DNA from: Nocardia bovistercoris
GTDB taxonomy: Bacteria; Actinomycetota; Actinomycetes; Mycobacteriales; Mycobacteriaceae
Assembly (NCBI RefSeq): GCF_015674855.1
Contig: NZ_JADMLG010000021.1
Location: 20,968-84,967 of the forward strand
Direction: 5' to 3'
DNA: 64,000 nt
The notes beneath the pieces were generated by a model. The model was not told where the DNA came from. It searched no databases and saw only the letters and a list, made by a program, of their open reading frames with translations. The position numbers were made by a program, and so were the translations under genes. Shown piece by piece: positions 8,377 to 15,700 of this stretch. Every line of letters begins with the position of its first letter. Position 1 is the first letter of the stretch.

Positions 8377-8568
8377 ATGAAGGTCGAGGTCGATCTCAAG
8401 ATCTGTGAGGCCAACGCGATCTGCATGGGCATCCTGCCCGAGGTCTTCGATCTGGACGACGACGATCGGCTGCACATCCTGAACCCGGATGTGACCGCCG
8501 ACAACGAGTCAGCCGTGCGCGACGCGGTCGCGCAGTGCCCGCGCGCCGCGCTGACGATCACCGAATGA
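8377..8568 (+). CDS. Small [3Fe-4S]-type ferredoxin
   Basis: A 63-residue ferredoxin with CEANAIC (C-x5-C) and a distal CPRAAL. A run of aspartates (DLDDDD, near residue 25) makes the surface strongly acidic, as expected for docking to a reductase or P450. The ATG at 8377 follows AAGGGGACG. It is the second ferredoxin after the NuoF-like gene, separated from the first by 67 bp, and is the last gene before a strong terminator hairpin. It differs in sequence from the coupled ferredoxin at 7914, so the two probably serve different acceptors. Confidence 0.88.
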   Translation: MKVEVDLKICEANAICMGILPEVFDLDDDDRLHILNPDVTADNESAVRDAVAQCPRAALTITE

Positions 8569-8572
8569 CAGA

Positions 8573-8608
8573 CGAGGGGGCGGGCGGATAATCCCGCCCG
8601 CCCCCTCG
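8573..8608 (+). terminator. Intrinsic-type hairpin between convergent genes
   Basis: A perfect 15-bp GC-rich stem (CGAGGGGGCGGGCGG and its complement) with a six-base loop ATAATC, followed by CGTTTCG. It lies 5 bp after the ferredoxin stop and 20 bp before the end of the minus-strand dehydrogenase gene, so it can serve both directions. Confidence 0.85.
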
Positions 8609-8627
8609 CGTTTCGTCCGCGCGCCGC

Positions 8628-9803
8628 TCAGCCGCGCGGCAGTCCGAGCACGCGCTCGGCGACGATATTGCGCTGGATCTCCGAGGTGCCGCCCGCGATC
8701 GTGCCCGCGAAACTGCGGAGATAGCGTTCGAACCAGCCTGCCGCCGAGTTCTCCAGGCTGAACGCGCTGTGGCGGGCCGTGGTGTCGGGATGCGAGAGTC
8801 CCGCGATGCCCGCCGCCGCCAAGGCGTGCTCCGAAGCCCGTTGCACCGCTTCGGAACCCAGCAGTTTCAGCACCGAGAGGCCAGCCCCGTCGTCCTCGCC
8901 GCGCGCCGCCTTCGCCAGCGCGCGCGAGCCGAGCAGATGCAGTGCCTGCGCATCGATGGCCAGCGTCGCGTAGCGATCGTCCTCGAGCGGCGTCGCGGGC
9001 TCGAAATCCTCGAGCAGTCCGTCCAGGCGCTGGGCGAAACTCATCCACAGCAGGTTGCGCTCGTGCCCGAGCGACCCGTTGGCGACCCGCCAGCCCTTGT
9101 GGAGTTCGCCGACCAGGTTCTCGGCGGGCACCCGCACCTCGGACAGGAAGACCTCGTTGAAGTCCAGCTCGTCCGGATCGGTGATGGCGGCGAACGGGCG
9201 GCGTTCCACACCGGGCAGGTCGGTGGGGATCAGCAGCGCCGAGATGCCCTTGTGCTTGGGCGCGTCGGGATCGGTGCGCACGAAGGCGAGCAGCACGTCG
9301 GCGTCGTGCGCGCCCGACGTCCACACCTTCTGGCCGGTGACCACGAAATGGTCGCCGTCGCGCACCGCCTTGGTGCGCAGCCCGGCCAGATCCGATCCGG
9401 CGCTCGGCTCGCTCATGCCGAGCGCGGCGGTGAGCTCGCCGCGCAGGATCGGCACCGCCCAGCGGCGCTGCTGTTCGGGGGTGCCGAAGGTGATCAGCGA
9501 GGCCGCGATGATGCCGACGCCCTGCGGGTTGAAGTTCTCGTAGACGCCGCGGCGCGCCAGTTCCTCGCGGTGCACGTACTGCTGCAGGATTCCGGCGTTG
9601 CGCCCGCCGAACTCGGGCGGGTTACCCGGTACCAGCCAGCCGTGGTCGAACTGCACCTGCTGCCAGCGCCGCGCCCAGTCGGGGACGTGCGAGGTCGAGG
9701 TCGGCCGTTCGCCCGCCGCGCTCTCCGGCGGCAGGTGCTCATCGAGGAAGGCGACGAACTCGGCGCGGAAATCCTCCACGTCGCGGTCAAATTCGAGCTG
9801 CAC
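8628..9803 (-). CDS. Acyl-CoA dehydrogenase, subunit 1
   Basis: A 391-residue acyl-CoA dehydrogenase family protein. The flavin-contacting segments LGMSEPSAGSDLAG and VTGQKVWTSGAHDADV are clear, as is the C-terminal GTSEIQRNIVAERVLGLPRG. I chose the GTG that begins (M)QLEFDRD because GAAGGAG precedes it; the upstream in-frame ATG has no such site. Its start overlaps the end of the next dehydrogenase by 17 bases, so they are coupled. Such pairs in actinobacteria (FadE26/FadE27, FadE28/FadE29 of steroid catabolism) form alpha2beta2 enzymes. It probably oxidises a bulky acyl-CoA, by inference. Confidence 0.9.
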   Translation of the reverse strand: MQLEFDRDVEDFRAEFVAFLDEHLPPESAAGERPTSTSHVPDWARRWQQVQFDHGWLVPGNPPEFGGRNAGILQQYVHREELARRGVYENFNPQGVGIIAASLITFGTPEQQRRWAVPILRGELTAALGMSEPSAGSDLAGLRTKAVRDGDHFVVTGQKVWTSGAHDADVLLAFVRTDPDAPKHKGISALLIPTDLPGVERRPFAAITDPDELDFNEVFLSEVRVPAENLVGELHKGWRVANGSLGHERNLLWMSFAQRLDGLLEDFEPATPLEDDRYATLAIDAQALHLLGSRALAKAARGEDDGAGLSVLKLLGSEAVQRASEHALAAAGIAGLSHPDTTARHSAFSLENSAAGWFERYLRSFAGTIAGGTSEIQRNIVAERVLGLPRG

Positions 9804-10779
9804 GGTACTCCTTCGCGATCGTCGCGCGGTGTTCGTCGCCACCGCCGAGCAGCAGGTCGGCGGCCTTGGCGCGCTTGAGGGCGAACTGCAGGTCGTTCTC
9901 CCAGGTGTAGCCCATCGCGCCGAACAGTTGCAGGCCGTGGCGGAAGACCATGGCCTGGCATTCGCTCGCGGCCGCCTTGGCCATGACCGCGGCCAGATGC
10001 CCGCGCGGGTCGGCGGCGGAGATGGTCAGCGCGGCCCAGTAGGTGAGGGCGCGGGCGCGTTCGACGGCCACGTGCATATCGGCGGCCTTGTGCGCGACCG
10101 CCTGGAAGGAGCCGATCGGCACGCCGAACTGCTGCCGTCCGCTGACGTGCTCGACGACCAGGTCGAGCACCCGCTGGCTCGCGCCGACCACGGTGGCGGC
10201 GAGTCCGGTCAGGGCGACCGCGCGGGCGTCGCGCACATTGCTGTCGACCCGGTCACCGGCTTCGACGCGCACGTCCTCCAGGGTCACCCTGGCGATGTGC
10301 AGTACCGGGTCGAGCGCCGAGATGCGATGCGCTCGAACCCGATCGGCGGCGATCACGAAGACGCCCGCGCCGGTCACCACGGCGAGGTTCTCGGCACGGT
10401 CGCCGTCGAGGACCAGTGCGCTGCCCTCCAGGGTCCAGCCCGCGCCGACGCGCCGCGCCGAGATCCCCTCGTAGATCGCCGCGCCCGCGGCCTCCGGCGC
10501 GTCGCCGCCAGCCAGTGGCGCGAACTGCGTGGTGGTGGCGAGGAAGGGGGTGGGATCGGTGGCCCGGCCGAGCTCTTCCAGGACGATGGTCAGCTCGACG
10601 GCTTCGGCGCGCTCGGTGAGCGCGGTCCAGCCCTGCTGGAGGTAGGACTTCCACAGCGGCCTCGGGTCGGCCCCGCGGTCCACGACATCCCGGATCAGCG
10701 TCGGCGGGCAGTGCTTGGCGACCACGTCGCGCACGGTCTTCTGCCACAGTCGCTGATCGGAGTCGAATTCGAGCAACAT
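9787..10779 (-). CDS. Acyl-CoA dehydrogenase, subunit 2
   Basis: A 330-residue acyl-CoA dehydrogenase family protein, shorter than the usual 380-400. The N-terminal helical domain is present (LEFDSDQRLWQKTVRDVV), but the middle beta domain is trimmed. The C-terminal domain carries RQQFGVPIGSFQAVAHKAADM and the catalytic-base region FGAMGYTWENDLQFALKRAK. The partner subunit lacks this last motif, consistent with a heteromeric enzyme with complementary half-sites. It is the first gene of the pair, transcribed from the divergent promoter region shared with the TetR gene. Confidence 0.9.
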   Translation of the reverse strand: MLLEFDSDQRLWQKTVRDVVAKHCPPTLIRDVVDRGADPRPLWKSYLQQGWTALTERAEAVELTIVLEELGRATDPTPFLATTTQFAPLAGGDAPEAAGAAIYEGISARRVGAGWTLEGSALVLDGDRAENLAVVTGAGVFVIAADRVRAHRISALDPVLHIARVTLEDVRVEAGDRVDSNVRDARAVALTGLAATVVGASQRVLDLVVEHVSGRQQFGVPIGSFQAVAHKAADMHVAVERARALTYWAALTISAADPRGHLAAVMAKAAASECQAMVFRHGLQLFGAMGYTWENDLQFALKRAKAADLLLGGGDEHRATIAKEYRAARI

Positions 10780-10828
10780 CCGATCGTCCTCCCCGACGGC
10801 CGCCGGATCCCGGCTGCCGTCGTGCCAT

Positions 10829-10843
10829 GAGAATGTGATTCTT
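10829..10843. promoter_or_regulatory. Candidate operator in ACAD/TetR divergent region
   Basis: GAGAATGTGATTCTT contains a perfect 13-bp palindrome AGAAT-GTG-ATTCT. It lies 50 bp upstream of the dehydrogenase start and 130 bp upstream of the TetR start, next to AT-rich promoter-like sequence. The same GAGAATGTGATT appears in reverse orientation upstream of the aldehyde dehydrogenase gene. Most simply it is the binding site of the adjacent TetR protein. Confidence 0.55.
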
Positions 10844-10973
10844 ATATTAGGATAGTATTGATTTCAGAAAATGGGATACTCCTGGACAGGAGAGGCAGAA
10901 TGCTAATTCCATCTCGGTCGCGTGCCATGCCGTTCCGGTTCCGCGCCGGGCGGAACCCGGGTTCGGGTCGCTC

Positions 10974-11693
10974 GTGACCCGGGCCGACGGCGTGCGCAAC
11001 GGCGCACACGAGGACCGCACCGGCGACGACGCGATGTGGCGCCAGCGCGCGGTCGAGCGATCGCTGCGCACCGCCAAGGTGCGCGCGGGTGTACGCGTGC
11101 AACGCTTCCTCGACGCGGCGCAGGCGATCATCACCGAGAAGGGCAGCACCGACTTCACCGTGCAAGAGGTCGTCGACCGCTCACGGCAGTCGCTGCGCAG
11201 CTTCTACCTGCAATTCGACGGCAAACACGCACTGCTGATGACGCTCTACGAGGACGCGCTCGGCAAGACCGTCGAGCAGATCCGCGCGGCATCGGGCAAC
11301 GGCGCGGACCCGGTCGAACGGCTGCGGACCTCGGTGCAGCTGCTGTTCCAGCTGTGCCGACCCGACCCGCAGGCGCGCAGGCCGCTGTTCACCGAATTCG
11401 CGCCGCAACTGCTGAGTTCGCATCCGGTGGAAGTGCGGATGGCGCACGCCTCCCTGTTCGCGCTGTTCGACGATCTGGTCGCCGACGCCGCGGCCGCCGG
11501 CATGCTGCACGGCTCCATCGCGCCGCGCAGGCTCGCCGCCATGATCATCCACACCGTGATGTTCCTGTCCCAGGCTCCGAGCGTCGAGGCGCTGCCGACC
11601 ACCGCCGAAGAGGTCTGGGAGTTCTGCGCGCGCGGCATCGCGATCGACCGCCCCGCCGCGGCGGGCGCCGAGCACTCCCGCGACGAGCACTGA
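10974..11693 (+). CDS. TetR family transcriptional regulator
   Basis: A 239-residue regulator. The helix-turn-helix lies around residues 40-90 (FLDAAQAIITEKGSTDFTVQEVVDRSRQS...SFYLQF), with an all-helical ligand domain after it. The GTG at 10974 gives an N-terminal extension of about 35 residues; a shorter start at the ATG at 11034 (MWRQRAVERS) is possible. It is divergent from the dehydrogenase pair and 40 bp upstream of the FprB-like gene. It is the only regulator within the first 25 kb, so it is the best candidate for controlling this cluster and the mce operon through the shared element. The ligand may be an acyl-CoA, by analogy with KstR2/Mce3R. Confidence 0.85.
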   Translation: MTRADGVRNGAHEDRTGDDAMWRQRAVERSLRTAKVRAGVRVQRFLDAAQAIITEKGSTDFTVQEVVDRSRQSLRSFYLQFDGKHALLMTLYEDALGKTVEQIRAASGNGADPVERLRTSVQLLFQLCRPDPQARRPLFTEFAPQLLSSHPVEVRMAHASLFALFDDLVADAAAAGMLHGSIAPRRLAAMIIHTVMFLSQAPSVEALPTTAEEVWEFCARGIAIDRPAAAGAEHSRDEH

Positions 11694-11733
11694 GGCTCGC
11701 GCGTCACCCGAATACCACCCCAGGAGAGCGACG

Positions 11734-13341
11734 ATGGCGTACGTCATCACCCAGAACTGCTGCAAAGACGCCAGTTGCATAGCCGCCTGCCCCGTCGACT
11801 GCATCCGCCCGGCCGAGGACGACGGCACGACGGCGGGCACGCAGATGCTGTTCATCGACCCGGAGACCTGCATCGACTGCGGCGCCTGCGCCGAGGAATG
11901 CCCCGTCGACGCGATCTACTCCGAGTACGACCTGCCTCCCGAGATGGCTCGCTTCGCCGAGATCAACGCCGCCTACTTCCGGCACCACCCGCTCGAGCCC
12001 GGCCTGCTCGCGCCGCTGTCGGCGCCCGCGTCGCTGCCGCGCGGCGCGCTGCGGGTCGCCGTGGTCGGCGCGGGGCCCGCGGCCTGCTACGCGGCCGCCG
12101 GACTGCTCGAGATCGGCGGCGTCGAAGTCGATGTGTTCGAACGGCTGCCGACCCCCTACGGTCTGATCCGCGCGGGCGTCGCCCCCGATCACCAGCGCAC
12201 CAAGTCGGTGGTGCGGATCTTCGACCAGGCCTTCGCCGACAGCCGCTTCGGCTGCCACCTGAACGTGGAGATCGGCCGCGACCTGACCCACGCCGACCTG
12301 TTCGCCCACCACCACGCGGTGATCTACGCCGTTGGCGCGTCCGCGAGCCGCGACCTCGACATCCCCGGCGAGCAACTGCCCGGCCATCACGCCGCCGCCG
12401 ATTTCGTCGGCTGGTACAACGGGCACCCCGACCACGTCGGCCACGTCTTCGACCTGTCCGGCGAGCGCGCGGTGATCGTCGGCAACGGCAATGTCGCCCT
12501 CGACGTGGCCAGGGTGCTGCTCATGGATCGCGACGCGCTGCTGGCCACCGATATCGCCGACCACGCGCTGGAGGCGTTGGCGCAGAGCAGGATCGAGGAG
12601 GTCGTCGTCCTCGGCAGGCGGGGGCCGCGCGAGGCCGCGTGCTCACTCGGCGAATTCCACGCCCTCGGTCACCTGCCCGGCATCGATGTGATCATCGACG
12701 GCGGCGACCTGGAACCGAACGCCGACGACGATGTCGAGACCACGCTCAAGCTGGAGCTGGCGCGCGAATTCGCGGAGCGTCCGCACACGCCGGGCAACAA
12801 GCGCATCGTGTTCCGCTTCCTCAGCTCGCCGACCGAGATCGTCGGCACGGAGCGCACCGAGGGGCTGCGGGTGGTCCGCAACTCCCCCGACGGCGAGTCC
12901 GAGGTCATCGAGACCTCGCTGGTGCTGCGTTCCATCGGGTACAAGGGCCGGTCGGTGGACGGACTGCCCTACGACGCGGCCTCCGGCACCGTGCCGCACG
13001 CGCACGGACGCGTGGTCGACGGCTCCGGCGCGCCGCTGCCAGGGGTGTACGTGACCGGCTGGATCAAGCGCGGGCCGCGCGGTGTGATCGGCACCAACCG
13101 GGCCTGCGCCGCCGAGACGGTGGCCTCGCTGCTCGAGGACTTCCGCGCGGGCACGCTGGATCGGGCGATCCCGGATCGGGCGGCGTTCGAGGAGCAGATG
13201 GCCGCGCGCGGTTCGGACGCGGTCGACTGGAAGGGCTGGCGGGCCATCGATGCCATGGAGAAACAACGCGGCACCGCGGCGTCACGCCCGCGCGTGAAGT
13301 TCGTCTCGGTCGAGGAGATGGTGGCGACGGCTCGCCGGTGA
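11734..13341 (+). CDS. fprB: Ferredoxin / ferredoxin-NADP reductase fusion (FprB-like)
   Basis: A 535-residue fusion. Residues 1-65 are a seven-iron ferredoxin domain: CCKDASCIAACPVDC for the [3Fe-4S] part and CIDCGACAEECP for the [4Fe-4S] part. The rest is an adrenodoxin-reductase-like flavoprotein with FAD motif VVGAGPAACYAAAG and NADP motif VGNGNVALDVARV. Length and order match mycobacterial FprB, which passes electrons from NADPH to ferredoxins. The ATG follows AGGAGAGCGACG. It may feed the small ferredoxins of this cluster, so two NAD(P)H entry points (this and the NuoF-like protein) lie within 7 kb. Confidence 0.93.
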   Translation: MAYVITQNCCKDASCIAACPVDCIRPAEDDGTTAGTQMLFIDPETCIDCGACAEECPVDAIYSEYDLPPEMARFAEINAAYFRHHPLEPGLLAPLSAPASLPRGALRVAVVGAGPAACYAAAGLLEIGGVEVDVFERLPTPYGLIRAGVAPDHQRTKSVVRIFDQAFADSRFGCHLNVEIGRDLTHADLFAHHHAVIYAVGASASRDLDIPGEQLPGHHAAADFVGWYNGHPDHVGHVFDLSGERAVIVGNGNVALDVARVLLMDRDALLATDIADHALEALAQSRIEEVVVLGRRGPREAACSLGEFHALGHLPGIDVIIDGGDLEPNADDDVETTLKLELAREFAERPHTPGNKRIVFRFLSSPTEIVGTERTEGLRVVRNSPDGESEVIETSLVLRSIGYKGRSVDGLPYDAASGTVPHAHGRVVDGSGAPLPGVYVTGWIKRGPRGVIGTNRACAAETVASLLEDFRAGTLDRAIPDRAAFEEQMAARGSDAVDWKGWRAIDAMEKQRGTAASRPRVKFVSVEEMVATARR

Positions 13342-13358
13342 CGTTCTTACAGAACGTC
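13340..13358. promoter_or_regulatory. Perfect inverted repeat after fprB-like gene
   Basis: GACGTTCT-TAC-AGAACGTC, a perfect 8-bp-arm palindrome, overlaps the stop codon of the reductase gene and is followed by ATTATTAC. It could be a short terminator stem or an operator for the downstream DUF4254 gene. There is no U-tract proper. Confidence 0.4.
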
Positions 13359-13371
13359 ATTATTACAATCC

Positions 13372-13386
13372 GAGAACTTGATTTCC
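13372..13386 (+). promoter_or_regulatory. Candidate weak copy of shared element
   Basis: GAGAACTTGATTTCC matches the GAGAAY-N3-ATTYYC pattern in an AT-richer stretch, 200 bp upstream of the DUF4254 gene. Its symmetry is weak (three of six), so this is a guess based on similarity to the sites at 10829 and 24499. The gap 13342-13585 holds no gene. Confidence 0.3.
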
Positions 13387-13585
13387 GCTGGTGGTAGGAT
13401 CATATCCACGACCCTGAGCCGGGTCGGGGAACACACCGGAGTGAACCGATGGCGCAGCTTTCCACCACATCGATCAGGGGCGGCGGTCATACGACACCGC
13501 CCCCGATTCCTCGCGCCGCGCCACCGCGGAACCTCCCTGGCCCGATCACGGCGCTAGCGGGCGCACGCCTGCGAGGGGGCGGGCG

Positions 13586-14062
13586 GTGACCTCGGTGGAA
13601 AGCAGATTCACACCCGACCCGCACACCCCCGACCCGTTCGCCGAACCGGAGACCTACTTCCCCTCCGCCGAACTGCTCGCCGCCATCAGCGGCCACGCCG
13701 CCCCCACCCACCCCATCGTCCGCTGGTGCGTGGACCTGGTCGACCTACACCGCGATGGCGCCTGCGAAATCGCCGCCCGCCGCCGCTCCGAAATCATCCA
13801 CGACATCGACATGTGGACCAATCACCATGTCCCCCAACACCTCAACGGCTCCCGCCTGCACACCGAATCCATCGGCGCGGTGATCGACAAGATCGCCAGA
13901 GCCTACACCCGCTTCCAAACCGCCATCACCCAGCACGCCCCCGGCGACCCCCGCGTCCACGGCGCCTGGCACTGCGTAGCCGAACTCGTCGTCGCCTACA
14001 AGGATCTCGCCGCCGAAGTAGTCCGCGGCCAACGCCGCCTACCCGACCGCTCCCCGGACTGA
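13586..14062 (+). CDS. DUF4254 domain protein
   Basis: A 158-residue helical protein of the DUF4254 family, function unknown. Typical features are the N-terminal LPSAELLAAISG-like start (here FPSAELLAAISGHA), HPIVRWCVDLVDLHR, IIHDIDMWTNHHVPQ and the conserved TESIGAVIDKIARAYTRF helix. A GTG start follows GAGGGGGCGGGCG. A second member lies at 36364, with the same ELIAAI...VDLH layout. It is convergent with the mce operon. Such genes are common and often multicopy in Nocardia. Confidence 0.75.
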   Translation: MTSVESRFTPDPHTPDPFAEPETYFPSAELLAAISGHAAPTHPIVRWCVDLVDLHRDGACEIAARRRSEIIHDIDMWTNHHVPQHLNGSRLHTESIGAVIDKIARAYTRFQTAITQHAPGDPRVHGAWHCVAELVVAYKDLAAEVVRGQRRLPDRSPD

Positions 14063-14222
14063 ACCGCGAGCGACCGGGTCCTGCGGGCCGCCCGCGGCAA
14101 GTCCACCGTCGAGCGACATTCCCATCGGTCCGACCCCCGGACTCGACTGGCGTCTTCGCACGCCGCTACCGAAAGCCCGTCCCACCGAGGACATTCGCCG
14201 AGTGCGCACACCGCGACTGTGT

Positions 14223-14246
14223 CGCCGCCACTTCGCAGTGGCGGCG
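14223..14246 (-). terminator. Terminator hairpin of the ALDH-yrbE-mce operon
   Basis: A perfect 10-bp stem CGCCGCCACT / AGTGGCGGCG with loop TCGC, 8 bp beyond the mceF stop. No other feature is seen in 14063-14254. Confidence 0.75.
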
Positions 14247-14254
14247 GCCGGATC

Positions 14255-15700
14255 TCAGTGCGGCATCATCGAGGTCCACGGGCGATTGGACGAGGGTGTC
14301 ACGAGATCGCCTTGCTGGTATAGCTTTCCGTCCGAACCCAGGTAGTTTCCGGTGCGGGGATCGTAGTTCGCGGCGCCGAAGGAGGCGGGGGTCGCGGTGC
14401 CCGGTGACGAGCCGCCGGTGCTCGCACTGGGAACGGGGCGCGCGTCGGGGGGTACGCCTTGGCTTTCCAGGCCGGGATCGCGCGGGTATGGGCCGATCAG
14501 TGGCTGGTCGGTGGCTACCGGTTCGAACTGCTTGTCGCTGTTGCATTCCTCGGCGGTGGCGGCGCGCTTGCCCGGCACCGCCGCGCAGGGGATGTTGCGG
14601 GCGCCGCGGACCGCGATTCCGGAGTCCTGCGGGAGTTTGCAGTAGAGGCCGTCGGGGGTGTCGATGGTTGTGGTGTCCTCGGGGGAACGCCAGGCGGTGG
14701 GCGGGAGGAAGCCGACGGTGCAGGCGGGCGGGTCGGAGATGCCGCCGAAGCGGAAGGTGCCGAGGCCGAGACCGGAGGCGTTGCGGTTGGGCTGGACCGC
14801 CTGGATCATCGAGATCGAGGGCGGCAGAAGCACGAGGGTCTGTTCCAGGCCCGCGTTGTAGGTCACCGCGAGCTGCCCGATGCTCGACAGGTTCGCCAGC
14901 AGCACCGGCAGGGTCAGTTCGACGGACTCGAACAGCTTCCTGGCCTCCCCCGCGAAACCGGGACCGGTCTGTAGCAATGTCCTGACCTGCGGGTCGTCGG
15001 TGACGAGTTGGCCGGTGACGCCGGCGAGGCTGCGCGTCCAGATCTGGATCGCGTCCAGCGACTCGGCCTGCGAGCCGAGCAGCGGTTCGGCGTCGCGCAC
15101 CAGGCCCGCGGTTTCGCCGGAGACCTCGTCGAGCCGCGCGGACAGCGTTTCGGCGGAGGTGAGCAGCGAATTCATCTCGTAGCCCGCGCCGTTCACGCTC
15201 TTGAACAGTTCGTCGAGCAGGGCGTGCAGTTTCTCCGTGGGAATGGTGCCGACCAGCGCGCTGAGCCGATCCAGCATGGGGCCGACGGCCTGCGGGATCT
15301 TGGTGTCGGTCATGTCGATCACCGACCCGTCGTGCAGGTACGGTCCGCCGTCGACGCGCGGACGCAGGTCGACGTACTGTTCACCGACCGCGGACACGCT
15401 GCGCACCTGCGCCTCGAGGTCGACGGGGATGTCGTGGGAGCCGTCGATCGCCAGGGTCGCCCGCACGCCGTCGCGGGTCAGCCCCACCGCGGTGACCTTG
15501 CCGATCTCGACGCCGCGATAGGTGACGTTGCCGAACCGGTACAGTCCGCCGCTGGCGGGCAGGTCGACGTAGACGGTCATGGTGCCAACGCCGACCAGGG
15601 TCGGCAGCCGCATGTAGACCGTCGCCATCACGATCATGCCGATCACCGACAGGATCGAGAAGGTGACGAGCTGGAATTTCACGAACCGTGAGAGCAACAT
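14255..15700 (-). CDS. mceF: Mce family protein MceF
   Basis: A 481-residue MlaD/Mce substrate-binding protein. An N-terminal membrane anchor (residues 8-30, FQLVTFSILSVIGMIVMATVY) precedes the MCE domain (VDLPASGGLYRFGNVTYRGVEIGKV). A helical domain of heptad-like stretches and a proline/serine-rich C-terminal tail follow. MceF is normally the last of six Mce proteins that form a periplasm-spanning tube for lipid import. The gene starts next to the mceE stop and is followed by a hairpin. Four C-terminal Cys residues (PPACTVGF, LYCKLP, NIPCAA, AEECNSD) suggest disulphides outside the membrane. Confidence 0.93.
   Translation of the reverse strand: MLLSRFVKFQLVTFSILSVIGMIVMATVYMRLPTLVGVGTMTVYVDLPASGGLYRFGNVTYRGVEIGKVTAVGLTRDGVRATLAIDGSHDIPVDLEAQVRSVSAVGEQYVDLRPRVDGGPYLHDGSVIDMTDTKIPQAVGPMLDRLSALVGTIPTEKLHALLDELFKSVNGAGYEMNSLLTSAETLSARLDEVSGETAGLVRDAEPLLGSQAESLDAIQIWTRSLAGVTGQLVTDDPQVRTLLQTGPGFAGEARKLFESVELTLPVLLANLSSIGQLAVTYNAGLEQTLVLLPPSISMIQAVQPNRNASGLGLGTFRFGGISDPPACTVGFLPPTAWRSPEDTTTIDTPDGLYCKLPQDSGIAVRGARNIPCAAVPGKRAATAEECNSDKQFEPVATDQPLIGPYPRDPGLESQGVPPDARPVPSASTGGSSPGTATPASFGAANYDPRTGNYLGSDGKLYQQGDLVTPSSNRPWTSMMPH

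Noticed and set aside
8306..8380. A 24-codon frame overlapping the ferredoxin stop
   Set aside because: Short, proline/arginine-rich, no ribosome site; more likely leader for the ferredoxin at 8377.
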